From Roseimaritima sp. (GTDB taxonomy: Bacteria > Planctomycetota > Planctomycetia > Pirellulales > Pirellulaceae), in contig SLFV01000548.1 in NCBI GenBank assembly GCA_007124075.1, positions 1 to 6,496 of the forward strand: a stretch of DNA of 6,496 bases, in the 5' to 3' direction. This document shows, piece by piece, positions 1-5,932 of the stretch. Each line of letters starts with the position of its first letter. The first letter of the stretch is position 1. The notes under the pieces were generated by a model. It was given only the letters and a program-made list of their open reading frames with translations. It searched no databases and had not been told where the DNA came from. The position numbers were made by a program, and so were the translations under genes.

Positions 1-563
1 ACCCGCAGGGACAATGGCAACAATTCCTCACCGCGGCGGGGGATGACCTGCAGTGGGAGAAGGTGATCGTTGCAGGATCGTCGCACGGCTCAACCACCGC
101 CGCACGCTTTGCTCAGCATCAACGCGTTGGTCGGGTGGTCATGCTGTGCGGACCGCGGGATCAAGACCAAGACTGGCAGGCGTTGCCTTCGGCGACGCCG
201 CCGGAACGTTTTTTTGGTTTCAGCCATGTGCTTGATGGAGGTTGGACCGGTGACCACTACTGCTACTCATGGGAGTTGCTGGGGCTGCGAAAATTTGGAC
301 CAATCGTCAACGTCGACACCTCCCCACCACCCTACGGTCATTCACGTCGCTTGGTTTCGGCCGCAGATGTTGGCGGCAATGCTCAACGCGCCCACTCCGC
401 CGTCACTCCCGGTAAGAATTCCCCTCAAGACGAAACAGGGGTGTTTCTGTACGAACCGGTCTGGCGATACCTTTTCACGCATCCCGTGGAATCGGTCGGA
501 CAACCGCAAGATGCCGACACGCCGCAATGCGCCGAACCGATTGTCGCCAACGTAGAAGATTGA
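1..563 (+). CDS. alpha/beta-hydrolase-fold protein, BPSS1187-like (C-terminal part, 5' truncated)
   Basis: The frame is open from the left edge (first full codon at base 3) to a TGA at 561-563, so about 186 C-terminal residues are visible and the true start lies outside the window. The GTG at 63 falls inside the fold and is not a credible start. A strand-turn nucleophile elbow, VIVAGSSHGS, fits G-x-S-x-G; the presumed nucleophile is the Ser coded at 81-83. The His of AHSAVTPG (codon 393-395) is the likely catalytic base, and an Asp in the HVLDGGWTGDH stretch may be the acid. The blocks MLCGPRDQ, FFGFSHVLDGGWTGDHY and EPVWRYLFTHPVE resemble, from memory, the BPSS1187 family of uncharacterised hydrolase-like proteins. 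No substrate can be inferred. A signal peptide cannot be judged because the N-terminus is missing. The gene converges on the sialidase gene 125 bp downstream. The fold call is fairly sure; the family name is moderate. Confidence 0.8.
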   Translation, partial: PQGQWQQFLTAAGDDLQWEKVIVAGSSHGSTTAARFAQHQRVGRVVMLCGPRDQDQDWQALPSATPPERFFGFSHVLDGGWTGDHYCYSWELLGLRKFGPIVNVDTSPPPYGHSRRLVSAADVGGNAQRAHSAVTPGKNSPQDETGVFLYEPVWRYLFTHPVESVGQPQDADTPQCAEPIVANVED

Positions 564-566
564 TTC

Positions 567-617
567 GCACTCCCCCCTCGGAGTGCCGTCCGGATCAATC
601 GGCAACGGAATGCCGAT
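567..617. terminator. two small hairpins in a convergent spacer (candidate bidirectional terminator)
   Basis: Four bases after the hydrolase stop codon, GCACTCC (567-573) pairs with GGAGTGC (580-586) around a 6-nt loop. A second perfect stem, ATCGGCA (598-604) with TGCCGAT (611-617), also has a 6-nt loop. Both lie between two genes that point at each other, where a terminator would be expected. Neither stem is followed by a T-tract on either strand, so this is not a classical intrinsic terminator. It could also be chance structure in GC-rich spacer DNA. Confidence 0.3.
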
Positions 618-687
618 CTCCTGTCCAGTTCCGCCCGCTGGCGCTTCCGGCCTGCTTGCGGAACGACGGCGGACGGGCGGATGCGTC

Positions 688-2049
688 TTACAACGAATCG
701 CCCTCGCGTCGACCGCCTCCATGGTCACTTGGGCGGCTGACGATGTTGTTCAAGAAGCTTTCATCATTGACCAGTCTGCCCGCCATAATGTCCTGCTCCG
801 TGATGCGTGACAAAAAAATGGTGTGCTGGCCGATCGTGCCGCGACCTTGGTCGTAAACCAGATAGATCGATTCGTCCGAACCAAGCGTCGCGGAAGGGTA
901 ACTGATGACCCCATCGTCGCACAGCAGCATTTTATGCGGAAACGTTGCTCCATCGTCTTCGCTTAGGTAGGCCGTCATCCGCGTCCGTGACGTTTTGTGT
1001 TTTTCCAGGCTACGCTGCTTGCCGTCGGCATCTAGGTGGAAATAGATCCGTTTGCCATTTTCTTGCTTCATCTGGACATCGTTTGCCACCAACAGGACTT
1101 TCCCCGAGGGCAGCTTTTTCAGGATACATTTGGTGTTGATCGAAAACTGCATGGGGTAGTAGCCTCCGGGGGCCCAGGTTTTACCACCGTCGAACGATTC
1201 GGCAAATTTTTGCCCCCGCTTCGCGCGATAGAAGGTGAACAAACTGCCGTCTTCTCTGATGATGGGCATTTGCTCCGCAAAGCTTGCGTCGGCATCCGCG
1301 GGCAATTCAGAAATGAAGATCGGCCTGCCGTCAAAGTCCTCCTTCAGAAAACGAATTCGGACCTTGTCGGGCGTGCCAACGAAGCGGAAATCGTCCAGCG
1401 AACGCATGATGGTCCCGTCGGGGAAGATCAGCGGCTTCATGATCGACATGTTCTTGTTGCCCAGCAACCGCGGCGCACTCCAAGCGGTGTGTTCGTTTTC
1501 CGGAGACAGCATGATGAATTCCCAAGCGGACGAGGCGAATTCGTCCTTGCCCTTGAAGTCGATGTTGCGGTGGCAAACAAAGCGGATATTGCCCTTAGGA
1601 TCTTTCCACAGCAACGGATCCGACGCACCGCCGCCCAAAAGTTCGCTAGGGTCGAAGACAAAAACCTCCTTCCACGTCTTGCCACCGTCGGCGGATGTCG
1701 AAATGACTGAGAACTGATCTTTGTGAAACGGAGCGCGTTCGGCACGTACATTGGAGCCAAACCAAGTGGCCCACAGTCTGCCGCGGTCGGAAATTTCAAT
1801 CTGAGGGCATCCTTGGAAGACACGCAGATTGATCCGATGCTTATGGTACGGAACCTGCCCTTCGTAATTGATTTTGATCAACTCCGGTGGCGTCTTCCCC
1901 GAAATCCCGTAGGGAAACCGCTGCGACACATCATCTGCGGAGGGCATGCTGGTGTCACCCAAGACGGTGGGCGGATTAACCGCTGCAGCCGGCCGAAGCG
2001 TAGCAAATCCCAAAAACACCACCGCCAGGACTATTCTTAATCTTAACAT
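688..2049 (-). CDS. secreted sialidase-family (BNR/Asp-box) protein
   Basis: Read from ATG 2049 the product has 453 residues. It opens with a clear signal peptide (MLRLRIVLAVVFLGF...LRPAAA, cleavage near residue 23). The frame continues upstream to ATGs at 2106 and 2136, but those would put about 20-30 polar residues before the signal, so 2049 is preferred; no good Shine-Dalgarno site precedes any of the three. Three Asp boxes are visible: SADGGKTW (119-126), SFDGGKTW (285-292) and the weaker SEDDGATF (363-370). They mark blades of a six-bladed sialidase-type propeller. LRVFQGCPQIEIS (about residues 75-87) sits where sialidases carry their first catalytic-site Arg, and YDQGRG (399-404) resembles a conserved late motif of the family. 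The protein is probably exported to the periplasm or outside and acts on sugars of polysaccharides or glycoproteins. Whether it is a true sialidase is unproven, since many Asp-box proteins cleave other substrates or are inactive. It diverges from sufE and converges on the hydrolase gene. Confidence 0.88.
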   Translation of the reverse strand: MLRLRIVLAVVFLGFATLRPAAAVNPPTVLGDTSMPSADDVSQRFPYGISGKTPPELIKINYEGQVPYHKHRINLRVFQGCPQIEISDRGRLWATWFGSNVRAERAPFHKDQFSVISTSADGGKTWKEVFVFDPSELLGGGASDPLLWKDPKGNIRFVCHRNIDFKGKDEFASSAWEFIMLSPENEHTAWSAPRLLGNKNMSIMKPLIFPDGTIMRSLDDFRFVGTPDKVRIRFLKEDFDGRPIFISELPADADASFAEQMPIIREDGSLFTFYRAKRGQKFAESFDGGKTWAPGGYYPMQFSINTKCILKKLPSGKVLLVANDVQMKQENGKRIYFHLDADGKQRSLEKHKTSRTRMTAYLSEDDGATFPHKMLLCDDGVISYPSATLGSDESIYLVYDQGRGTIGQHTIFLSRITEQDIMAGRLVNDESFLNNIVSRPSDHGGGRREGDSL

Positions 2050-2276
2050 TGCTGCGTTCACTGCGTCTCGAAGGTTCAACCGTAAGTCTACCCGAACATT
2101 TCCCATACCCAATGGTAACACGACAACCCAGCCCATCCAACCAAGCGCCTGCGTCCAGTGCCCCTGCGCAGCGTCGGTTCCGGTAGCTAAAATGAACCCG
2201 AACAGGACGCGTTCCTATAACTTTCAGCATCGCAAGCTGGACGACAATGCTTTGAACCGCGTTTATCCTAGAAGGT
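2050..2276. promoter_or_regulatory. divergent intergenic region between the sialidase gene and sufE
   Basis: This 227 bp spacer separates two genes reading away from each other, so both promoters should lie here. I found no convincing sigma-70-like pair on either strand. The best minus-strand match (TTGGGT, 16 bp, TAGACT) is weak, and on the plus strand TATAAC near 2214 lacks a good -35 box. The part next to the sialidase gene is also open in that gene's frame up to 2136, so the usable regulatory DNA may be shorter. The call rests on gene orientation only. Confidence 0.35.
2270..2275 (+). promoter_or_regulatory. ribosome-binding site of sufE (decides between two adjacent ATGs)
   Basis: AGAAGG lies directly before two consecutive ATG codons at 2277 and 2280. 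The gap is 1 nt to the first ATG and 4 nt to the second, so the second is the more plausible start. Confidence 0.5.
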
Positions 2277-2279
2277 ATG

Positions 2280-2696
2280 ATGATTGAAGAAATCGTTACG
2301 GACATCGAGGAATGCCAGGATCCTCGGGACCAATTTGAACTGCTGATTGAATTGGGGGAGCAACTAGAGGAACTGGAGGAAAAGTGGAAATGCGAACAGT
2401 TTCGAGTGCAAGGTTGCACATCCAATGTTTGGTTGGTTGCAATACCCGACCAGAAGTCCCGCAGTGGCTTGAGCTTTAAAGCGGGTAGTGACGCGCTGCT
2501 GGTAAAAGGGTTGGTTGCATTGGTCCTGTTTTTGATCCGTGATTTGACCGCTAGCGAAATAGCCGGTTATGACTTCGAAGCAAAATTTGACCAACTAGGT
2601 TTGGCGCGACACCTCAGTCCTTCGCGGAGCAACGGGCTGAAGAGCATGGCTGAACGCGTCAGGTTGCTCGCTGCCGGTATACAGACGCCAGGGTGA
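2280..2696 (+). CDS. sufE: SufE family cysteine desulfurase activator / sulfur acceptor
   Basis: SufE takes the persulfide sulfur from the cysteine desulfurase SufS and passes it to the SufBCD scaffold for iron-sulfur cluster assembly in the cytoplasm. The product is 138 residues, the usual SufE size; starting at the preceding ATG (2277) would add one Met. The active-site block FRVQGCTSNVWL (about residues 41-52) matches the family pattern R-V-x-G-C-x-S-x-V-W, with Cys46 as the acceptor cysteine. GSDALLVKGLVALVL (about 69-83) is the conserved central helix region. LGLARHLSPSRSNGLKSM (about 106-123) is the conserved C-terminal motif. A second cysteine (Cys38) lies just before the active site and Cys12 near the N-terminus; neither is the family's catalytic residue. 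The N-terminal third is strongly acidic. There is no signal peptide. No sufS, sufB, sufC or sufD is in the window, so this copy appears to stand alone. It is followed by a 114 bp structured spacer. Confidence 0.93.
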   Translation: MIEEIVTDIEECQDPRDQFELLIELGEQLEELEEKWKCEQFRVQGCTSNVWLVAIPDQKSRSGLSFKAGSDALLVKGLVALVLFLIRDLTASEIAGYDFEAKFDQLGLARHLSPSRSNGLKSMAERVRLLAAGIQTPG

Positions 2697-2718
2697 CGAT
2701 GATTCCTCGGGAGGTGGC

Positions 2719-2774
2719 CGATCCAACGTCTGGGATCGTGGCTTTGGCACCCCATCCGTGGTAAAAAATGGGGT
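2719..2774 (+). terminator. hairpin cluster downstream of sufE (candidate terminator)
   Basis: CGATCC (2719-2724) pairs with GGATCG (2733-2738), and ACCCCAT (2749-2755) pairs with ATGGGGT (2768-2774) around a 12-nt loop. The second stem is followed only by TT, and a T7 run lies farther on, near 2799-2805. The position after the sufE stop fits a terminator or an mRNA boundary, but the weak T-tract keeps this tentative. Confidence 0.35.
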
Positions 2775-2810
2775 TTCCCTCCGTTGAATCTGAATAGGTT
2801 TTTTTGGCAA

Positions 2811-4022
2811 ATGTACAGACTTGCAATATTTTCGCTCCACAGCTCAGCGAGTTGGGCTTTGCGGTGTTCCATTTTCGGCCTCCTGGGTTTGTTCCTAGTT
2901 TCCTTTGGCGGTAGCACTTCTGACAATGTCAAAGGTGACGAACCTGCTGTGGGAACCGTGTCTCCCCGCGACAAAATGGTTGTAGAAACCGTACTACGGC
3001 TGAAAGATTTCGACCTGGAATCCTCACCCCCTGCAAAAGCCGCGTTGATGCGATACCTCAAAGCTCAGCCCGGTTCGGAACAGTATTTCCAGTTGGTAAA
3101 ACGCTTTCAGTTGACTGATTTGACCGCGGATCTACTTGAATTGGCATTCGCCCACGCGGAGGAGACGGTCGGAGCGCAAGCTGCGGAAGCATTGTTTCAG
3201 TTCCAGCAGGAATCGTCGCTGCTTGAAGCAGCTAGCGGACTCGATGTCGATCGAGCAACGGCGGCAGTGAAGCTGATCGGGTACGCCGGTGGAGCCCGGG
3301 CGATTGAATTATTGATGCCGCTGATTCAGAATGCTGCGGTCGATGCGGCTCCCCGTGCTGCCGCCGTCTCAGCCCTGGGCAAACGTGCCGATGGGCAGGA
3401 GGCGATTTTGCAATTGGTGATTGCCGATGGATTGCCCGAGGACGTGCGGTTTGCTGCGGCGAATGCTCTGTTGGGATCGGTCGATCCCGCGATTCGCCAG
3501 CGCGCTGCTGATCATCTTCAGTTACCCGAGACGGCAGACAATATGCCTTTGCCGACGGTCGCTGAGCTGGTACAGCGGCGCGGCGATCCAGCCGCTGGAA
3601 AGTTGGTTTTTCAGACCGTTGGCACCTGTAATAAATGCCACCAGGTTCACGGTGAGGGAAAACAGATTGGCCCCGATTTGTCAGAAATCGGCAGCAAGTT
3701 GTCGCGGGAGGCGATGTACACCGAAATTCTGGACCCCAGTTTCTCGATCAGCCATAATTACGAGACTTACACACTGCTGAGCGATTCTGGAGAAACCGTT
3801 ACGGGGTTGTTGGTCAGCCAAACGGACGATTCTGTCTCATTGAAGACCATCGACGGCATCGTACGATCGATCCCGACCAACCAGCTCGAAGATATGAAAA
3901 AGCAACCCGTCTCGTTGATGCCTCAGGATCTGCAACGTTTGATGACCATCCAGCAATTGATTGATTTGGTAGAGTACAGCCTATCGCTGAAGGCGGTTAA
4001 CCCGCCGCAGCCCGCCAAATAA
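2811..4022 (+). CDS. exported HEAT-repeat protein with Pirellula/Verrucomicrobium-type c-heme domain
   Basis: From ATG 2811 the product has 403 residues; a TTG at 2784 would add nine. The ATG is preferred because it starts a Sec-type signal (Arg and Trp-rich n-region, then SIFGLLGLFLVSF). Neither start has a good ribosome-binding site. Residues about 45-240 are helical and Ala/Leu-rich, with HEAT-like helices such as RAAAVSALGKRADGQEAI and VRFAAANALLGSVDPAIRQ. The C-terminal domain has one c-type heme site, CNKCH (Cys273, Cys276, His277), followed by GPDLSEIG and by AMYTEILDPS, GETVTGLL and PVSLMPQDL. This layout matches the planctomycete/verrucomicrobial heme-binding domain (TIGR02603 type). 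Met370 of SLMP could be the distal heme ligand; that is inference. Many relatives carry a large N-terminal dehydrogenase-like propeller, which is absent here. The likely role is electron transfer or a structural redox role in the periplasm; the partner is unknown. The next gene codes for an exported propeller on the same strand. Confidence 0.88.
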   Translation: MYRLAIFSLHSSASWALRCSIFGLLGLFLVSFGGSTSDNVKGDEPAVGTVSPRDKMVVETVLRLKDFDLESSPPAKAALMRYLKAQPGSEQYFQLVKRFQLTDLTADLLELAFAHAEETVGAQAAEALFQFQQESSLLEAASGLDVDRATAAVKLIGYAGGARAIELLMPLIQNAAVDAAPRAAAVSALGKRADGQEAILQLVIADGLPEDVRFAAANALLGSVDPAIRQRAADHLQLPETADNMPLPTVAELVQRRGDPAAGKLVFQTVGTCNKCHQVHGEGKQIGPDLSEIGSKLSREAMYTEILDPSFSISHNYETYTLLSDSGETVTGLLVSQTDDSVSLKTIDGIVRSIPTNQLEDMKKQPVSLMPQDLQRLMTIQQLIDLVEYSLSLKAVNPPQPAK

Positions 4023-4192
4023 GATACATCGTTCGCAGGATCGCCAGCCCCGTAACCGATGTTCGAAGGGTTGTTGCCCGCTTGTCCGTGCTGAGTGAAT
4101 TTCAGGTGCTATTGATTGTCAGCGGTAGTGTGGGGCTTTTCCACATTCGCTTTTTCGTGGCACTGCTCGCCCCCAGTAGAAAGAAAAGTCAA
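4023..4192 (+). other. spacer between the heme protein and propeller protein genes
   Basis: I see no strong hairpin with a T-tract and no convincing promoter here. The downstream gene's frame is free of stop codons across the whole spacer and contains TTG (4082) and GTG (4088) codons, so an N-terminal extension cannot be excluded from the frame alone. The extension would be hydrophobic, but it would sit in front of an already complete signal peptide. Confidence 0.4.
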
Positions 4193-5548
4193 ATGGAACG
4201 ATTGCCCTCCTTCGTCGCCCGCTTGCAAAAACACGACCGTCTCACAGGGCTTGCGGGGAACACATTGGGTTGCCTGGTCCTGCTGTTAATCAGTGCCGCT
4301 TCGGCGGAACCGCCAGTTTGGCCGGAATTCCAAAATGGCGGCGCATTGTCACTGGGCGATACGAAATTGCCGGTCCACTGGTCGCCTGAAAAGAATATTG
4401 CTTGGTCTGCAGACATTGAAGGCTACGGCCAATCGACGCCGATCGTCGCTCACGACCAGATCGTTGTTACCTCGACCCGTGGAAAAAATAAAGACGACTA
4501 TCATGTCACCGCCTATTCGATCGATCAGGGCAAGAAGCAATGGCAAGTCACACGCCCGAACCCCTCGCCGTTCGCCAACACCCCAATGGTAAGTCGCGCG
4601 GCTCCGTCGGCGATCGCGACCGCAGAGGGTTTTGTCGCCTTTTTCGAAGGAGGCCTGTTGTTGGCGATCAATCGATTGGGCGACGTGATTTGGGAACAGG
4701 ACCTCGTTGCCCTGCACGGTAAGATCGACGCCCGTCACGGAATTGCGTCATCGCTGGAGAGTAACGGAAAGCATGTGTTCGTCTGGGTAGAGCGCAGCGA
4801 AGACCCGTACGTCTTGGCGATCGACCCGGCAACGGGCAAGCAGACATGGAAGGCCCAAGGCGTCGGTGCAACCTCGTGGGCGTCACCCCGCCTGGTCCCC
4901 GTTGGCGATCGGCAGCATTTGGTATGCAGCGCCAGCGGCAAAATCATTGGGCTGGACCCCGACAGCGGCAAGCGATTGTGGGAGTTTGACGACATTTCGA
5001 ATAATTCGTCATGCACCCCAATACCCGTCGGCGACGGAACGTTCCTGATCGGAGCGTCCGACGGACGGGGCGAAACGACCCCGGGAGCAGCGGCCGCATC
5101 TAACGGGCTGGTCAAGATCACGCAAAGCGATGACGGCAGCTACCATGCCGCGTTCCAATGGCGAGCCGAAAAAGCAACGTCAACCTTCGGCAGCCCCGTG
5201 GTCGCAGGTGGCACAGCAGCAATCGTCAACCGTACCGGGGTCCTGTATCGTTTGGATCTCCAAACCGGGGCACAGGTCAGTGCCGATCGCACTGGAGCCG
5301 GTGGCATTTGGGCGACACCGATCGTTAATGGCGATCTGATTTACTTGTTTGGTTACAAGGGAACGACTTCGATCTTTTCGTTGGCCGATGGAAAGGAGAT
5401 CGCTCAAAATCGCTGCTGGCCCGAAAGCGGTGACGGGGAAGACACCCCCGGTTTCGGCGGTGGCGATGTCTTGTATGCCGCCGCCCCTACCGGTGTATCG
5501 TTAATCATACGTCGGGGTGACAAGTTGTTCTCGATCGAGGCTCCCTAG
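4193..5548 (+). CDS. exported PQQ-like beta-propeller repeat protein
   Basis: Read from ATG 4193 the product has 451 residues. A positively charged stretch of about 20 residues is followed by LAGNTLGCLVLLLISAASA and a probable signal-peptidase site before Glu39. Alternative starts at TTG 4082 or GTG 4088 would add a second hydrophobic segment and are less likely. The opening of the mature protein (VWPEFQNGG, then LPVHWSPEKNIAW) is typical of planctomycete PQQ-like propellers. Repeated blade motifs follow: AYSIDQGKKQW (107-117), LAINRLGDVIW (157-167), LAIDPATGKQTW (208-219), IGLDPDSGKRLW (252-263), YRLDLQTG (about 352-359) and FSLADGKEI (395-403). These are the Trp-docking repeats also seen in BamB and quinoprotein dehydrogenases. 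No dehydrogenase heme domain or vicinal Cys pair is apparent, so binding of a real PQQ cofactor is not indicated. A scaffold, adhesion or enzyme-accessory role in the periplasm is possible; the substrate is unknown. It lies 170 bp after the heme-protein gene on the same strand and converges with the small - strand gene downstream. Confidence 0.9.
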   Translation: MERLPSFVARLQKHDRLTGLAGNTLGCLVLLLISAASAEPPVWPEFQNGGALSLGDTKLPVHWSPEKNIAWSADIEGYGQSTPIVAHDQIVVTSTRGKNKDDYHVTAYSIDQGKKQWQVTRPNPSPFANTPMVSRAAPSAIATAEGFVAFFEGGLLLAINRLGDVIWEQDLVALHGKIDARHGIASSLESNGKHVFVWVERSEDPYVLAIDPATGKQTWKAQGVGATSWASPRLVPVGDRQHLVCSASGKIIGLDPDSGKRLWEFDDISNNSSCTPIPVGDGTFLIGASDGRGETTPGAAAASNGLVKITQSDDGSYHAAFQWRAEKATSTFGSPVVAGGTAAIVNRTGVLYRLDLQTGAQVSADRTGAGGIWATPIVNGDLIYLFGYKGTTSIFSLADGKEIAQNRCWPESGDGEDTPGFGGGDVLYAAAPTGVSLIIRRGDKLFSIEAP

Positions 5549-5592
5549 CCAAATGACAAACCAAACAACACTCGATCGATGACCGTTTTTTT
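5531..5592 (+). terminator. candidate intrinsic terminator of the propeller gene
   Basis: TCGATCGAG (5531-5539), inside the last codons, pairs perfectly over 9 bp with CTCGATCGA (5571-5579), leaving a 31-nt loop that contains the stop codon. Six bases later comes a run of seven T (5586-5592). The stem plus T-run on the + strand fits an intrinsic terminator, though the loop is long and the stem-to-T gap is wider than usual. Each arm is also self-complementary. Confidence 0.4.
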
Positions 5593-5603
5593 CCTTTCTC
5601 TTT

Positions 5604-5623
5604 CCCCGCCCTGCGTAGCGGGG
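5604..5623. terminator. GC-rich hairpin at the end of the small - strand gene
   Basis: CCCCGC (5604-5609) pairs with GCGGGG (5618-5623) around an 8-nt loop, 8 bp beyond the stop codon of the small - strand gene. In the - strand transcript the stem is followed by a purine-rich run (complement of the 22-nt pyrimidine tract 5586-5607), not by U residues. It is therefore not a canonical terminator for that gene. An alternative stem CGGGG (5619-5623) with CCCCG (5635-5639) competes with it. Confidence 0.35.
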
Positions 5624-5630
5624 ACAGCAG

Positions 5631-5921
5631 CTAGCCCCGTTCGTCCAATTCAGCCCGAAGGGCGTCCCGTTCCCGCCGCGTAGCCTCCAGATCGAAAATC
5701 AGGTACTTCATGTCTAAACGTAGTTGCGACAGCGCTTCCTGAACCAGGTTCAAAATACGCCTTCGACGCGTGCTGGCCTCCACGACGCGTTCCACGCGGT
5801 CACGCAATTGATCGCGGTATTCAACCGGCAACGCATGAACGGCCAGGACCAAATCCTTCAGTTCGCTGGACATTGCTTCGTTCTGAGCGGTCGCGTCTTG
5901 AGGGGCTGAATTTTGCAACAT
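5631..5921 (-). CDS. small helical, coiled-coil-like protein of unknown function
   Basis: The 96-residue product starts at ATG 5921 behind a good Shine-Dalgarno site and ends with TAG. It has no signal peptide and no membrane segment, so it should be cytoplasmic. The first 18 residues are polar and Ala/Gln-rich, probably disordered. The rest is almost entirely charged and leucine-rich: ELKDLVLAVHALPVEYRDQL (20-39), a basic patch RRRR (52-55), then LVQEALSQLRLDMKYLIFDL (59-78) and EATRRERDALRAELDERG (79-96), with heptad-like Leu spacing suggesting a C-terminal coiled coil. From memory, short proteins with the RLDMKYLIFDLEATRRERD type of motif recur in planctomycetes as conserved hypotheticals; I cannot check this here. 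A DNA- or RNA-binding or oligomerising adaptor role would fit the basic patch and coiled coil, but no function is claimed. It stands alone, convergent with the propeller gene and with a long spacer upstream. Confidence 0.75.
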   Translation of the reverse strand: MLQNSAPQDATAQNEAMSSELKDLVLAVHALPVEYRDQLRDRVERVVEASTRRRRILNLVQEALSQLRLDMKYLIFDLEATRRERDALRAELDERG

Positions 5922-5928
5922 GGATGAT

Positions 5929-5932
5929 CTCC
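5929..5932 (-). promoter_or_regulatory. ribosome-binding site of the small coiled-coil protein gene
   Basis: On the - strand GGAG lies 7 nt before ATG 5921. This is the best-spaced ribosome-binding site in the window and supports both the gene and its start. Confidence 0.6.

Noticed and set aside
342..728. 128-codon open frame on - across the hydrolase 3' end and the spacer
   Set aside because: It overlaps the well-supported hydrolase end and the sialidase C-terminus, has an Arg/Pro-rich composition typical of shadow frames, and shows no motif.
527..856. 109-codon open frame on + over the convergent spacer
   Set aside because: It overlaps both flanking genes, is rich in Arg/Pro/Ser, and has no ribosome-binding site or domain.
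1036..1710. 224-codon open frame on + inside the sialidase gene
   Set aside because: It is exactly codon-register antisense to the sialidase gene, whose signal peptide and Asp boxes show that the - strand is coding. The + product has no recognisable motif.
2070..2125. Possible - strand promoter (TTGGGT, 16 bp, TAGACT) for the sialidase gene
   Set aside because: The match to sigma-70 consensus is too weak, and planctomycete promoters are poorly defined, so it is not called as a site.
2567..3061. 164-codon open frame on - over the sufE end and the heme-protein start
   Set aside because: It is antisense to two well-supported genes and lacks recognisable protein features.
4735..5121. 128-codon open frame on - within the propeller gene
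   Set aside because: It is antisense to the clear propeller repeats and is a compositional shadow.
4193..5548. Quinoprotein dehydrogenase (true PQQ enzyme)
   Set aside because: Only the propeller repeat motifs are seen; there is no heme domain and no adjacent Cys-Cys pair, so a cofactor-dependent dehydrogenase is not supported.
3200..5580. Apparent abundance of GATC/CGATCG words
   Set aside because: They recur in several genes by eye, but without counting against base composition no enrichment can be claimed. They are spread through coding DNA rather than arranged as a repeat array.
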